This document shows, one piece after another, positions 22,651-33,134 of a stretch of DNA of 64,000 bases (within the stretch, counting starts at the first letter, position 1; each line of letters opens with the position of its first letter). This DNA is from Cydia pomonella (taxonomy: Eukaryota; Arthropoda; Insecta; Lepidoptera; Tortricidae). A program made the translations under genes and the position numbers. Location: positions 14,483,389 through 14,547,388 of the forward strand of contig NC_084713.1 of assembly GCF_033807575.1 (NCBI RefSeq). Direction: 5' to 3'. Below the pieces are notes generated by a model. That model did not search any database. It worked only from the letters and a program-made list of their open reading frames with translations, and had not been told where the DNA came from.

Positions 22651-23609
22651 AGCCTGTACACTTCTTTTTTGAAGAACCCATAATGTAGACCCTCATAAAA
22701 ACCTCGGCAGGGAGCTCAAACTACAGTCGGAGCGCCCGGGGGAGGAAATTCCTCAAAAGCCGCACAATGCGCGACCATTGTGGCCAATAAAAAAAATTGA
22801 TCTACTATAGTTTCGTAGTATCCTAACACAAATACAGAAGATACAGAGTAAGCTATTTCATTCGAAACATTTTCTACTTTAATTCCGAAATCTATGGATA
22901 AGTCAGAGAAAAAGAGGAGAGAGAGGAAATTGCATACGACCACCCCGTTCAGTCTTAGAATCATCAAAGAAATATTAAGTATATTGTCACATTTGTATGC
23001 TGTGTGTACATGATTGTATGATGAACAGTTATTATACCTACATCGATCTTTTTCTAACATATAAGTGCGTCCTGTAATTTAGTAGTACATAGTAGAAGTA
23101 AAACTCTTAATTGTACAAAAATGAAAACAAAACAGGAAAAAAACACTCATCATTAGTACAAATGCGAACTAGTTTTCCAGTTTTTTCACTATCAGTCACG
23201 TAAATAATGTATATATACATACATACATAGCTCCTATCTACTTATTGCCTACCATGAAAATCTTAATTTGAAAATCGTATATTTGCCTCTCTATCGCTCT
23301 TGCCCTTTCGAGCTTATAGCTGTCCTCGGAAAAGTACGAAAAAATGAAAGCACAGTTTATTTAATGAATGATCAGGAAACATTAAAAAAAAAAACAATAA
23401 GAGCCACGCCAGGATACAGAGGGCCTACCGCGAAGCACAGAAACTATGGGGTTGTTTATCCGCGGGTGTAATAAACTCCTTAGAATGTAGTGGTTATATC
23501 CTCTTTGCTTAGAGCTACTAATATCTGTGACCAAAGACATTTCTGTACAGGTGAAAGATTTGACGTGCGGCACGCAGCTGCAGTTGCGCTCCAAACACTA
23601 AAAATCGCC

Positions 23610-23875
23610 ATGCTACGTGCAGTCGGTCTTGTCATCATTTTACTATGGAATTTGACAATAACACCGACGCATTCAGGCCGCTGCAGTACTGTCGGAGCAG
23701 TAGTGCAGCTGCGGTCGGAAATACGTTAAAATTACCATATTACGTGCAGTCGGTATTGTCATTGATTTTACTATGGAAATTGACAATAACACCAACGCGT
23801 TCAAGCCGCTGCAGTAATGTCGGAGCAGTAGTGCAGCTGCGGTCAGAAATGGACTGTCACCTTAACCGTTAATTT
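23610..23875 (-). mobile_element. MITE-like repeat, family 5, copy 2, internally duplicated
   Basis: Two direct copies of a 127-bp unit: ACGTGCAGTCGG at 23615 and 23742, and GCCGCTGCAGTA with GGAGCAGTAGTGCAGCTGCG in both. The element ends GGACTGTCACCTTAA at 23861-23875, the complement of the start of the copy at 20761. Confidence 0.7.
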
Positions 23876-23895
23876 TGCCATATGAATTAAAAAGT

Positions 23896-24345
23896 TGGGT
23901 ATGGCAGAAGAAGAAGCTTTGAGAAGTGTGTGTGGTGTAAAATTACAAGATAGAATTAGGAACAGTGTGATAAGGGAAAAGTGTGGACTGAACGAAGATG
24001 TAGTGACAAAAATTGAGAAAGGTATGTTGAGATGGTTTGGACTACTTTGGACACGTGGAAAGAATGAGTGAAAGAAGGTTAACAAAGAGAGTGTATAAGG
24101 GAGAAGTAGAAGAGGGAGCTGGAAGGGGTAGACCTCGGTGGACTTTCTCTGATCAAATCGGGGAAATCCTGAAGAAAGGCCAGGTCAAGAGCACCCTAAA
24201 CCGACGAGCGTGTATGAGGAATGTCATGAAAGTGAAGGAAGCGAAAGAGGTATGTCAGGATCGTAGCAAGCGGAAATCCGTGGTCTCTGCCTACCCCTTC
24301 GGGAAATAGGCGTGATTATATGTATGTATGTATGTATGTATGTAT
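23896..24345 (+). pseudogene. 5'-truncated LINE end (RTE-like)
   Basis: Encodes the typical C-terminal end of an RTE-like non-LTR retrotransposon: FGHVERMSERRLTKRVYKG, then GRGRPRWTF, LKKGQVKSTLNRRACM and VSAYPFGK. One frameshift is visible near 24040. It ends in a TATG tetranucleotide tract (about 24317-24345), as LINE tails often do. The reverse-transcriptase core is absent, so the copy is dead. Confidence 0.8.
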
Positions 24346-25180
24346 GAATTAGCCCTAAAGGTATAGTAAGGAAAAAAAGTATAGAAATCAATGCACACAA
24401 AAGTGGCATCATATATCATATAGATTCGAGAGAAAATTGTTACTATACTCTGGCACACCCACTTTGTCAGTAGAACAAGAAGGCAAATTTAAAAAATGTA
24501 GGCGCGAAGGGTATATAAACATAGAACATTTTAATTTTGGCTTTTTTGGACAACGGTGGATTTCCATTTCAAAGTAATCCGGGACGATACTATTTACTCT
24601 TGCAAAAATAAATTAAGAATTATTTTCCGTCATACAAATTTAACTGTATTTATGGACCATCGATGTGACCGCCTTTGACATCCGCCTACCTCATTAAAAT
24701 ACAGTATTAATAGAAACTCTGCTATCTGGGTCGCGTTTTATAATAAATATTTAATTTTCTACGTCGATGTATGCTGGTAGAATATGCTGTCCTAACACCT
24801 ATTTCCTAACCAAAGTTCTTGGGAAAAAATGCGAGCCCTTTCTTTATTTACCCACTTATTCATAAAACAAAGCAGCATATAACAAACCTCTGTGAAATTT
24901 TGTCTCTTCCATACAAACAGAAATATCAAAATGGTGGACGGGAACAAAGGATTATCAACGTTTTGCAAGATTTGATAGATGTTTATGATTAACGACATAT
25001 CGCTCCTCTTCTAGAATCTATCTAAGGCTAAGGTATAACTCTGCATCAACTTCGACGTGACAAGACCTGTGGTTATAAATGTCTTATTTTCATAGGAATT
25101 TGACGTATAAGGTGACATTTCCACACTTAGCAAATTCTGTGTAGAATTAGCTTGATCGGAGTCTATGCTCTAGCGAATAA
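24346..25180. other. Upstream region of the membrane-protein gene pair
   Basis: No separate gene is seen. The stretch 25080-25180 contains TTCATAGGAATTTGACGT and GTGTAGAATTAGCTTGATCGG. Similar wording occurs near 1985-2030 and 30660-30710, so part of it is repetitive. Confidence 0.4.
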
Positions 25181-25189
25181 TGAATTCGA

Positions 25190-25260
25190 TGATTTGGTCA
25201 CACCCAGATATAAAGGTCACCTTGAGAGTTCGTCTCCCTCCACAACAGATAAAAATAGGC
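25190..25260 (+). promoter_or_regulatory. Promoter region of tandem gene A
   Basis: TATAAA at 25209-25214 is followed directly by GGTCACCTTGAGAG. The same GGTCACCTTGAAAG block lies upstream of gene B (28154), with shared ACAACAGA and AATAGGCC further on. The shared blocks show that promoter and leader were duplicated with the gene. Confidence 0.5.
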
Positions 25261-25477
25261 CTAAATTAGATTTCGCAAAACTTTTGTGAGTGAAGGTCGT
25301 GTAAGCAACAAATACAATAGATTCAGTGAATAATTAAGGACCTATAAAGACATTAAGAAACGAAGTGTCATTGCATTGGAAGCAGGCCAGCCCGGACCAT
25401 TTTGTCAAGACTTCAAGAGTGTAACGCTAAAGAAGGAAAAAGCAGAAAGGAAACAATCAAGTTGTGCTGATGAAGAG

Positions 25478-26842
25478 ATGAGTTACCACTTACATCATGG
25501 CCATGGTGGTTCGAGAAATAGCTCCCCATGGCCTGTGTTAATAGCAATTGTAAGTGTCTAAGTGATTCTATACTATAACTGTGGTGGAAAAAATAACTGG
25601 TAGCACAAAATTATCGTATTTTGAAACAGGATTTGTATTCGCACGTCTGTATTCGATTGTTGGTGTTTTATTTTTTTGTTAAATTTCAAGACAAATTCAT
25701 GTATCAAACATGTTTTTATGGTGTAAATTATTTTTCATCACACTTGCTCGGAAAAGATCTTATTTCATGTAGGTGTACTGAAGGGCAAAGGTCTATATTG
25801 TTCCTCCGGGAGTTATGGATTGTGAAAAAAAGCTATAGCTCCCTAGGAAGTTATAGTTTTTTTTATATGTCACTAATTCATACAAACCGAGTAGCGAAAA
25901 TGAGTTTTACTTTTAAAATACTGACGTTTATAATTTAATGTTTTTGTTTATATTTGAAATATTTTATTTCAATAATTTAATAGCCGTTTATTTTGTTTTA
26001 CATAACTTTTAATCGTGCCTGAATGCCGACTAGGTCTGTGCCTTCGATGTCTAACCTGTCAAGATATGACAATATGGTGGACGATATGTCACCGTATTTA
26101 AGAATTAAATCGCTTAATTTAGTTTATTCTTCGGAAGTATGATTAAAAACATTGTGTGTAACGCCGGGGGTAATATTGCAAACTTGGGTCTGCCCACCAC
26201 CCTCGTTTCCAAAATGTCATTTACCCCCCTCGTTGCACAATAGTTATTTACGATACAAGTGCAGAAAATAGGAAATTTGCAACGAGTGGTGATAAATTAA
26301 AACACAGCCAAAGGGAGTGTTTTAAATTAACACGAGTTTTACAGTACATATTATTATGGCTTTTTAATGTTTCGACATATGCACGAAGAGTGCTCATTCC
26401 CGCACGCGCACCATATGTACTGTATTGTACTATTTTTGATTTTATTTTTATAAAATTGATATATGGGCGAAAATGTGACAAGCCGCTAATAATCGTTTGT
26501 CCCTTTCCAATGTATTGGTATGATGGAAAGGGATAAACTATTATTAGCGGCTTGTCAACTTTAGTAGACGTTTAAGAATAAGGGGGTTAGTTGCTATAGA
26601 AGAAGCCTCGAATAGAGCTGATCCTCAATAAATTTTAATATCTCGAAATGATTATTTCCTAATTTTTACTGAAGAGCAGAGTTTTTTCATAACAATGAAA
26701 ACAAAAGTATCCTTGATTTTTCCAGGTCGCATTCGTCATAATCACGGGCATCAGTGTATACTGCTACTACTACTGCTGCAAGTCCTGCAAGTGCAAGAAA
26801 CGAAGCAACGACACTGGAAGATGTCTGCCTCTGGAAGTTTGA
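25478..26842 (+). CDS. Small Cys/Tyr-rich single-pass membrane protein, copy A
   Basis: Two exons: 25478-25549 (24 codons) with donor GTAAGTG, and 26726-26842 (38 codons plus stop) after acceptor TTTTCCAG, joined in phase 0. Product is 62 residues: a His/Gly/Ser N-terminus, then SPWP, then a hydrophobic helix crossing the splice junction (exon 2 starts VAFVIITGISVY), then CYYYCCKSCKCKKR and a short tail. No signal peptide is seen, so a type III membrane topology is likely. The frame is open upstream to 25376 but without ATG; the ATG at 25478 matches the paralogue exactly in exon length. The Cys pattern after the helix recalls the Shisa/CYYR1/WBP1-type superfamily, but no ectodomain is present. 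Compared with copy B the long Pro/Tyr-rich tail is missing because of a stop at 26840-26842. Function unknown. Confidence 0.7.
26162..26470. repeat. Interspersed repeat in intron of gene A
   Basis: TACGATACAAGTGCAGAAAA, GCAACGAGTGGTGATAAATT and AAGGGAGTGTTTTAAATT resemble a repeat often seen in lepidopteran genomes (from memory). It has no coding capacity; the minus frame at 26248-26481 is part of it. Confidence 0.45.
26479..26590. mobile_element. Palindromic MITE, family 1, copy 2
   Basis: AAGCCGCTAATAATCGTTTG and its complement enclose a short centre, ending AATAAGGGGGTTA. It is the same family as 4186-4325 but diverged and missing part of its left end. It sits in the intron of gene A, about 140 bases before exon 2. 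Confidence 0.8.
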
Positions 26843-27830
26843 GTAGGGTAGCGATATATGAAGATCAGCGTCACTAGGTTTGCGAGGTGCACCCTACTCG
26901 AACTATAAGTACCTTAAAGCCCAACTCAGGGTTACAGTGCTACAAGAAACTCTACAAATTGAACAAAATGGAACTAAAGGCGAAACATTAGTGGCAACTT
27001 GATTGCCATAACAATTTTTGACTAATTATTATAAACATGATTATTTTAAAATATTTTTGTTTTTAACTACTTAGTTATTTTGCGACGAAAAGACATAGTA
27101 AGCATTAAAACTAATAAAACACATCATCATCATCTGTATATATCCATTATGTTTATTGTTATTGTCAATAAAATAACCTAATAAAACACAACGTAGGTAG
27201 TTAATTTCGGAAGATGACACTTGTTTTAAAGGCGATTGGCAAAAGTTGACGGATTGTGATCTGATTTAAAGATTTACCTATAAGTAGGTAATCTGCTGAA
27301 TGACGGATAAGTATCTCTTTAAAAAAACTTAACATTGATGAATCAAGGCATCGATGTACAATTATTAATGTAATAATACCTACGTTTTTTTATTATGTAA
27401 TTAAAGTTTTGAAGTTTTGAAGTTACTCGAAAATATCCGTTTTATATGTTTACGGCAAACGTCAAACGCCATGGACGCATGCGGCAGAAGAAGATGGATG
27501 TTTGCATCATGTGTTGTCTATTGAAGCTCAGTGGCGCCCTCAATAAAGATCTACAATTGTATGTACCGCTACACTCTGGTGACTACTTAGCTCTTTAGCC
27601 AAATATTTCTGTAAAATTCAATAATTCTAATTCAGACAATCAAGGGGTTCCCCCAGGTTACCCTTCGGTCTCCCCTGCCATTTATGCCAACTGCACCCAG
27701 TTGGTATAAATCAATCTTACTCTACAAAATATCCAACTTACCCTGTTGCAAACCCAATTCGAACAACACCTCAACCCTGAAAAATAATTAATAAAGTTTG
27801 ATTCCGATAAACCTAACGAGATGATGCAGC
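26843..27830 (+). pseudogene. Broken C-terminal tail region of gene A
   Basis: 26890-26945 aligns with the middle of copy B exon 2 (CACCCTACTCGAAC against CAACCCTACTCAAAC). 27593-27805 aligns with its 3' part, sharing GGTTACCCTTCGGT, CACCCAGTTGGTATAAATCA and ATCTTACTCTAC. About 650 bp of unrelated AT-rich DNA separates the pieces. The aligned parts contain stops and an indel, so the long tail cannot be read through in copy A. An acceptor-like TTCTAATTCAG at about 27632 leaves open an alternative third exon. Confidence 0.55.
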
Positions 27831-28130
27831 CAAAAATTAAAAAAAGTTTCGTAAAAGCTGACACAATGCGTTAGCAAGAAGCAGACAATCACTCCTAGAG
27901 ATATAATTTGTAATAAGAAAAACTGAAAATTATCTAAATAATACAATGTTGCATTTTATGAGTAGGTACCTATTAGTTATTCTAAAAACATACTTAACAA
28001 TGACGTTAGATTTTCTCATTTGAACTTTACAGTTTTTAATACACTCTTAACACTCTTTATCCATTAATATACAATACACCACACTATTTAAAACTGCGAA
28101 GACTTCCTTTCCTATACGCAAGCAATTAAT

Positions 28131-28215
28131 TGATCCGGACACACCTAAACATAGGTCACCTTGAAAGCTCGCGTGCGTCGACAACAGACAGTAAATAGGC
28201 CGAATTAGGTAGATT
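28131..28215 (+). promoter_or_regulatory. Promoter region of tandem gene B
   Basis: GGTCACCTTGAAAG at 28154, ACAACAGACAGTAAATAGGCC and TTTCGCGAAATTTTGTGAG match the region before gene A. The TATA box of A corresponds here to AAACATA, so the two copies may differ in strength. Confidence 0.45.
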
Positions 28216-28412
28216 TCGCGAAATTTTGTGAGTGAAGCTCGTGTTTCTACGACCTGCTAGCTTGCATAATAAAATATTTAAGAAAAAATATTAGGAAGAG
28301 AAAAGTGGTGTTGGACTGGGACACTAACAACTAATATCAAGGACCATTTTCACAGTGTAACGCTAAATAGGGAAAAGGGAAAACAAAACTATCAAGTCGT
28401 GTTGATGCTAAA

Positions 28413-30029
28413 ATGGGTCAACGGTCTTACGGCAATATCAGTGCGTCGAAACATGTCTCCCCGTGGCCTGGGATTATTGGAATAGTAAGTGTCTCTAAGG
28501 TTCTATAATTATGGTAAAAAAAAACTATTTTTGAATATGAAGAGAGCCGGCTGTACGAGTACATATTGGGTAGAAAGAACGAAACTAACCTTCGATCCTC
28601 CCTTTCTTTTTAAGTATCATATTTGGCATGTTAGCAGGGGAACCTGGGTAACTAAAGTAATTTCGTTCCCTGCTGTTGTTTGAACTATTAGCTCAGTGCT
28701 ATTAATTTTTCTGAGTATCATCTAATAGGGTTGGCCGGTCGAAATACTTTACGCAAGTCGAAGCATAGGTTTTACCTGTCAGTCCTACGAATAGTGTCAA
28801 CTTCTTTTTTTTAACGGCCTGGATGCTCTATCAGCCATATCTCATAGAACAAAACTAGAGATAGGTAAAACCTCGGCTGGCCATTGATTATTATTACTAT
28901 AGAGAAAAGCCATACCAAACAATGAAATCGTCGCAATCGCAACCTGTACCACGCGACCAAAACGTATTAAGCGCCTTAAAATTCATGCCGCTTACGCGTT
29001 TAGGTCGCGAGATTCACGATTCGCTATGGTTTGTTGTGAAAACTACAACAACTCAGCGCGTAAAATACTGGTTCTTCGTGGCGGTTCTTTACGCAGTAAT
29101 AATAGTTAAATGCTGCGCACCATCTTTACAAACCGTTAACAGTTACCAGCCTCTCATTACCGACGTCTTAAAAAAACACGGTAAAATTGAATGACTGCAC
29201 TCTAATTGCAATTTGTATGACCACTGTCTGTAGGTAATTTTTCTGCTATTTTTGAGGTTATTTTTATTTATACAGGATGTTTATTTAGTCACCTGCAATA
29301 ATTTACGGGGTGAATATATAGGTTATACTGAGCAACTTTTAGTATGGGACCAACACCGAAAAAAAATTTACTTTACCATAGAAAAAGTCAAGGTCAGACA
29401 GCCAAAATGTATGAAACAGCCAAATTTTTTTTTTCGCGATGTCGGGGTTGGTCCCATAGTAAAAGTTACTCAGTATGCACTATATATTCACCCCGTAGTT
29501 TATTGCAGGTGACTAAATCAACAACCTGTATATTTGTTAAGAATATAAGTCACTAAAATGTCTTCCAAATTTTTATTGGCCAGGTCAGCCAGAAATTCTA
29601 TAAAGACATTAAAGACAACACAAAAATTAATATCGATTTTTCCAGACCACGTTCGTTATAATCAGCGGCATCGGCTTATGCTGCTACTTCTACTGCTGCT
29701 ATCCCAAGAAACGAAGCAACAACAACGGAGAAAATCGCAAGTCCAGTGACGCTGATATCGCTGATCTTAAAGTCAACCCTACTCAAACAGAACATATCCA
29801 AACTAGTCCCTTAAATCTAACTCTAAGTTACCCAGACAATCTAGACTCTTGCCCAAATAATTCTGTAGAGTTCAATAAATTAACTTCAAATAATGGAGGG
29901 ATACGCGCAGCTTACCCTTCGGTTTACCCGCCGCCGCACCCAGTAGGTATAAATCAATCTTACTCTACCGAAAATCAAACTTACTCTGTTCTGAACACAA
30001 TTAAAACAACTCCTCTAAGCCCTGCATAA
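28413..30029 (+). CDS. Small Cys/Tyr-rich single-pass membrane protein, copy B
   Basis: Two exons: 28413-28484 (24 codons, donor GTAAGTG) and 29646-30029 (127 codons plus stop, acceptor TTTTTCCAG), phase 0, 151 residues in all. The first exon ends SPWPGIIGI. The second opens TTFVIISGIGLCCYFYCC, so one helix spans the junction and is followed by a Cys/Tyr cluster and the basic PKKR. The cytoplasmic tail of about 105 residues is Asn/Ser/Thr-rich, with a Pro/Tyr block YPSVYPPPHP near exon-2 residues 90-99. Such tails can bind WW or SH3 domains; that is inference. It is a tandem paralogue of 25478-26842 with the same exon 1 length, junction and phase. An AATAAA at 30205-30210 could end the transcript. 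The family is not recognised with certainty; a Shisa/CYYR1-like origin is possible. The exon model is strongly supported by the paralogue comparison. Confidence 0.75.
28730..28885. mobile_element. Imperfect MITE-like element in intron of gene B
   Basis: GGTTGGCCGG and AGGTTTTACCTGTC at the left are mirrored by GATAGGTAAAACCT and GGCTGGCC at the right. It is short and non-coding. Confidence 0.45.
28922..29194 (+). CDS. Uncharacterised 90-residue membrane protein ORF nested in intron of gene B
   Basis: The ATG at 28922 has a good context (AACAATGA) and the frame is intact for 90 codons. The composition is clearly less AT-rich than the intron around it, and codons look protein-like. The N-terminal half is polar, with FMPLTRLGREIHDSLW. 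One hydrophobic segment (YWFFVAVLYAVIIVKCC, about residues 49-65) could cross a membrane, followed by a polar tail ending KKHGKIE. No intron is evident; it could be a retrocopy, an independent single-exon gene or an alternative exon of gene B. No family is recognised, and copy A has no counterpart in its intron. Confidence 0.5.
   Translation: MKSSQSQPVPRDQNVLSALKFMPLTRLGREIHDSLWFVVKTTTTQRVKYWFFVAVLYAVIIVKCCAPSLQTVNSYQPLITDVLKKHGKIE
29271..29531. mobile_element. MITE, family 3, copy 3
   Basis: Ends read ACAGGATGTTTATTTAGTCA at the left and GACTAAATCAACAACCTGT at the right. Internal arms are CAATAATTTACGGGGTGAA and its partner. It lies about 115 bases before exon 2 of gene B. Confidence 0.9.
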
Positions 30030-30740
30030 AGTTAGATTCTGGCAAACCTAAGTGCAAACTCGACACCTACCACAGTCAATCCTAACTCATAATAATACCG
30101 AAGTAAATTCAACCATCCTGCAAATATCCCAATACAGACAACTCTTGGTAGTAAAACCTTCATTTAAGTTTTAGAACTTGTGGGTTATTCCGCACATTGG
30201 TCCAAATAAAGATGATATATTCCTGCTTTCGAAGAGAGAAAAGAGGAACCACAGAAGATGACCAAAATACCCATAGGAGAAAATAATGTTGACATGGTCC
30301 GTGCCCTGCAGAAAATATTTTCTCCAGCGCCGGCGTTAACCCAACCTAGAGTAGAAATAGGAATCCTGGAATACAGACAAACGTCAGTACAAATTTGGAT
30401 CATTCTAAAGAACACGTATGTAAATTGAATTCAGAAAACACATGTTAACATGAATGTTAATGATCCGAATCTAAATCCAACATGTTCTTCCTGGGGCCCA
30501 TGGACATTACGTCATGGATAAGTGAATAACTACGTCACTCTAGAGTCTAGAGCCTGTCTAGCAATGATGGCTGTCGATTTCTCGAGTCTGATCAGCGAAC
30601 TCTGCAAAGACTTTTACAGAACAAAGTGTGGAAGTGCCAACGTCACAAACGTCATAGTTTCATAGAAATCTGACTTTCTGAGAAACAAAAACTCTGTGCA
30701 GAGTTCTAAAATGAAACTTAAACTCGTATTACGCACAAAG
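30030..30740. other. 3' flank of gene B
   Basis: The first ~20 bases still match copy A beyond the stop codon. AATAAA at 30205 is the best poly(A) signal. 30650-30710 shares TTTCATAGAAATCTGACTTT and CTCTGTGCAGAGTT wording with repeats at 1985 and 25080. No further gene is seen. Confidence 0.45.
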
Positions 30741-30743
30741 TGA

Positions 30744-32318
30744 CATACATACGAGCTTCTTTACCAACTAATTTCCGATGCGTCTTGGATAAGCGTGTTT
30801 GAAGCCCAAGATGTCAATGTCGCCGTGGACCGCTTTTATAAATTGATTTACGGCTTTTTTGACTTGTGCATACCCAGGAAGAGAAGGTCCAGTAAGCCCA
30901 GTAGACGGTATCCGATTTGGTTTACAGCTGATCTTATAAGAGACATACAACGGAAGGCTTTTCTTCACCGAAAGTGGAAACAAACTGGAGAAACAGAAGC
31001 ATATACCAGATTTTCCAAACTCAGAGCCGATATAAAGTCGAGAACATCAAAAGCCTATGAGAGCTATATTGGCAGTGTTCAGACCAACATCACTGGTAAT
31101 CCTCGTGTTTTTTGGCAACATATTAACAACTTAAAATGTAAGGGTGGGTTTCAAAACCGAGTGTTATGCGATGGGAAGCCTTATGAGGGTGTAGAGGCGG
31201 CTCAGGCTTTCGCAAACTTCTTCTCGAGTGTCTTCCTTCCTTGTGTACCATTACTTGACCCCTCTAAAACCATTGAACAAGATCGGTCGAACACTGCTAA
31301 TTTGATTCATATCGGCACAATATCCCTTCAGGATGTAAAATCTGGCATAGCTTGTCTGAAGCCTCAAAGCTCACTGGGTCCTGATGCTATCCCGGCGTAC
31401 ATTCTAAAGGGTTGCAAAGACTGGCTAGCACAACCTATATGTCACATTTTCAACCTAGCCCTACGTGCTGGGGAGTACCCGAGTCACTGGAAGGTAACAC
31501 GGGTACGGCCGATTCCAAAGTCAGGCGAAGCAACCAAGGTTGAAAACTATCGTCCCATAGCGATTCTTTCCTCTATTGCAAAGTTGTTTGAATCTATCAT
31601 AAACAAGCATATAGCCTCCCAAGTGCAGCCCTATCTCTGTGACGCTCAGCATGGTTTCAGGCCTAGGCGTTCTGTCGAGACCAACCTTTTAACCCTAGTA
31701 GGCTCTATCTCTGAGCATTTGGATAGGGGGATACAGGTAGACGTGCTGTACTTTGATTTTAAAAAAGCCTTTGATCGCGTAGATAACGATATACTACTGA
31801 GGAAGCTATGTAACATCGGTTTCTCGCCAAAACTGCTCCGGTTTTTTGCGAGTTATCTACGCGATAGGCAGCAGTACGTGCAGCACGGAAGCTTCGTCTC
31901 CGATTCCTACCATACTCGCTCCGGAGTAAGCCAGGGTTCAATTCTAGGCCCTTTTCTGTTCGGCGTTATGATCAACGACTTGGCGTCTCTCCCTGGATGT
32001 GCGCGATGTCTTCTTTACGCCGACGACCTAAAGCTTGTTTATGGTCTACAACAACTTTCTGACATTGAATCGCTCCAGGAAGATATTAACAGGGTATATG
32101 AATGGAGTATCTCAAACAAACTGATTTTTCACCCTGAGAAGTGCTCTGTGATGTCTTTTAGCCGATCTCGTAGTCCGCTAGTTGGTAATTACATGTTAGG
32201 AACGAAATTAATTAACCGCGTTGACACTATTAAAGACCTAGGTGTCATATTTGACCCGCATCTTAACTTTCATGCTCATATGAGAACCCTAGCTACCGAA
32301 TGCTATCGGAGATCATAG
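30744..32318 (+). pseudogene. Truncated Jockey-like LINE with reverse transcriptase
   Basis: Open from 30744 (no proper start codon) to a stop at 32316. The product begins in the linker after the endonuclease (LISDASWISVFEAQDVNVAV). It continues through the full reverse-transcriptase core: RPIAILSSIAKLFE, DFKKAFDRVDNDIL, GVSQGSILGPFLF and catalytic YADD at 32016-32027. It ends at HAHMRTLATECYRRS, where complete Jockey-type proteins continue, so the 3' part is missing or frameshifted. The endonuclease is absent (5' truncation, with a stop at 30741). Polymerase residues are intact but the element cannot move alone. Confidence 0.9.
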
Positions 32319-33062
32319 ACAATTGGTGATACCACATGGAAATATCTGTCAACAATATTTGGCTAGCCAGATCTCTGTTAGCGCCAATATATAACAAATC
32401 AAGATCGTATTTTTTAAATTGGAATGCACCTGCTGGTCACGAATAAATAAATAAAAAATATTGCCGATATTTTAAATGAAAAGTTCTAGGCAAATAAGTT
32501 GAAAAGATAGTTTTCAAGTGAAATAAAAAAATAAGTAATAAGTATTATCTTTTTCTGTATACCTCCTTAAATATAATTTTGCTAAAACGTACCTGCTTCT
32601 GTTTATGTTTTGCTTATGTACCTGCAAGAATTAGTCTATAGATAACGTTGCCATACGTCCCGTATACACGGGACTGTCATCGTATTTAAGTATTGCGTCC
32701 CGTATTTTAAACCTCTCCCCTTTTTATCCCGTATATCAATACAAAGTGACATAACAGCAAAGCTACCCCATTACTAGGGTTAGACCAAGATAATTCTGCA
32801 AAGATTTTATAGCACACGCACACGCCGTGGAATCTTATACCTTTAAACGAGCAATTCTTGTATATATATTTATATATATATTTCTGTGATCTCGGAAACG
32901 GCTCTAACGATTTCGCTGAAATTTGGTATATGGGGGTTTTTGGGGGTACCTATACAATCTATCTAGATTAGTCTTATGTTTGGGAAAACGCGTGTTTTCG
33001 AGTTTTCATGCGTTTTTTTTTCGACGCAGAATATGGTCGCTAATTTCGTATTGCCGGCCACT
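32319..33062. repeat. Mixed repeat remnants
   Basis: 32640-32760 has GTTGCCATACGTCCCGTATA. A partly matching TGTCCCGTATCAGTTCTG lies at 33493-33510, so an old element may span both. 32860-32960 has a TA-rich tract followed by ATTTCGCTGAAATTTGGTAT, a common lepidopteran repeat motif (from memory). Confidence 0.4.
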
Positions 33063-33134
33063 GTCCGTCTGGTCCAGCGGGTTAAGACGCGGACTGCTAA
33101 CCGAGTGTTACGGGTTCGAATCTCGCCCGGTGAC
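33063..33134 (+). repeat. tRNA-Ser-like SINE head
   Basis: It has an A-box-like TGGTCCAGCGG, a GACTGCTAAC anticodon-arm-like part and a B-box-like GGTTCGAATCT at the right spacing. The terminal bases do not pair as an acceptor stem, and it is embedded in repetitive DNA. It is therefore a tRNA-derived repeat, not a working tRNA-Ser gene. Confidence 0.55.

Noticed and set aside
22716..23060. 114-codon minus frame
   Set aside because: No domain; the end near 22716-22790 resembles repeat sequence, and there is no splice or poly(A) context.
25376..25477. N-terminal extension of gene A
   Set aside because: The frame is open but begins with TTG, and copy B has a stop-containing leader in the equivalent place. 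The ATG at 25478 gives equal exon lengths.
25621..25938. 105-codon frame in the intron of gene A
   Set aside because: Starts with TTG, AT-rich and low-complexity, with no counterpart in copy B.
33063..33134. Functional tRNA-Ser gene
   Set aside because: Acceptor-stem ends do not pair, and it sits in repetitive DNA; treated as a SINE head.
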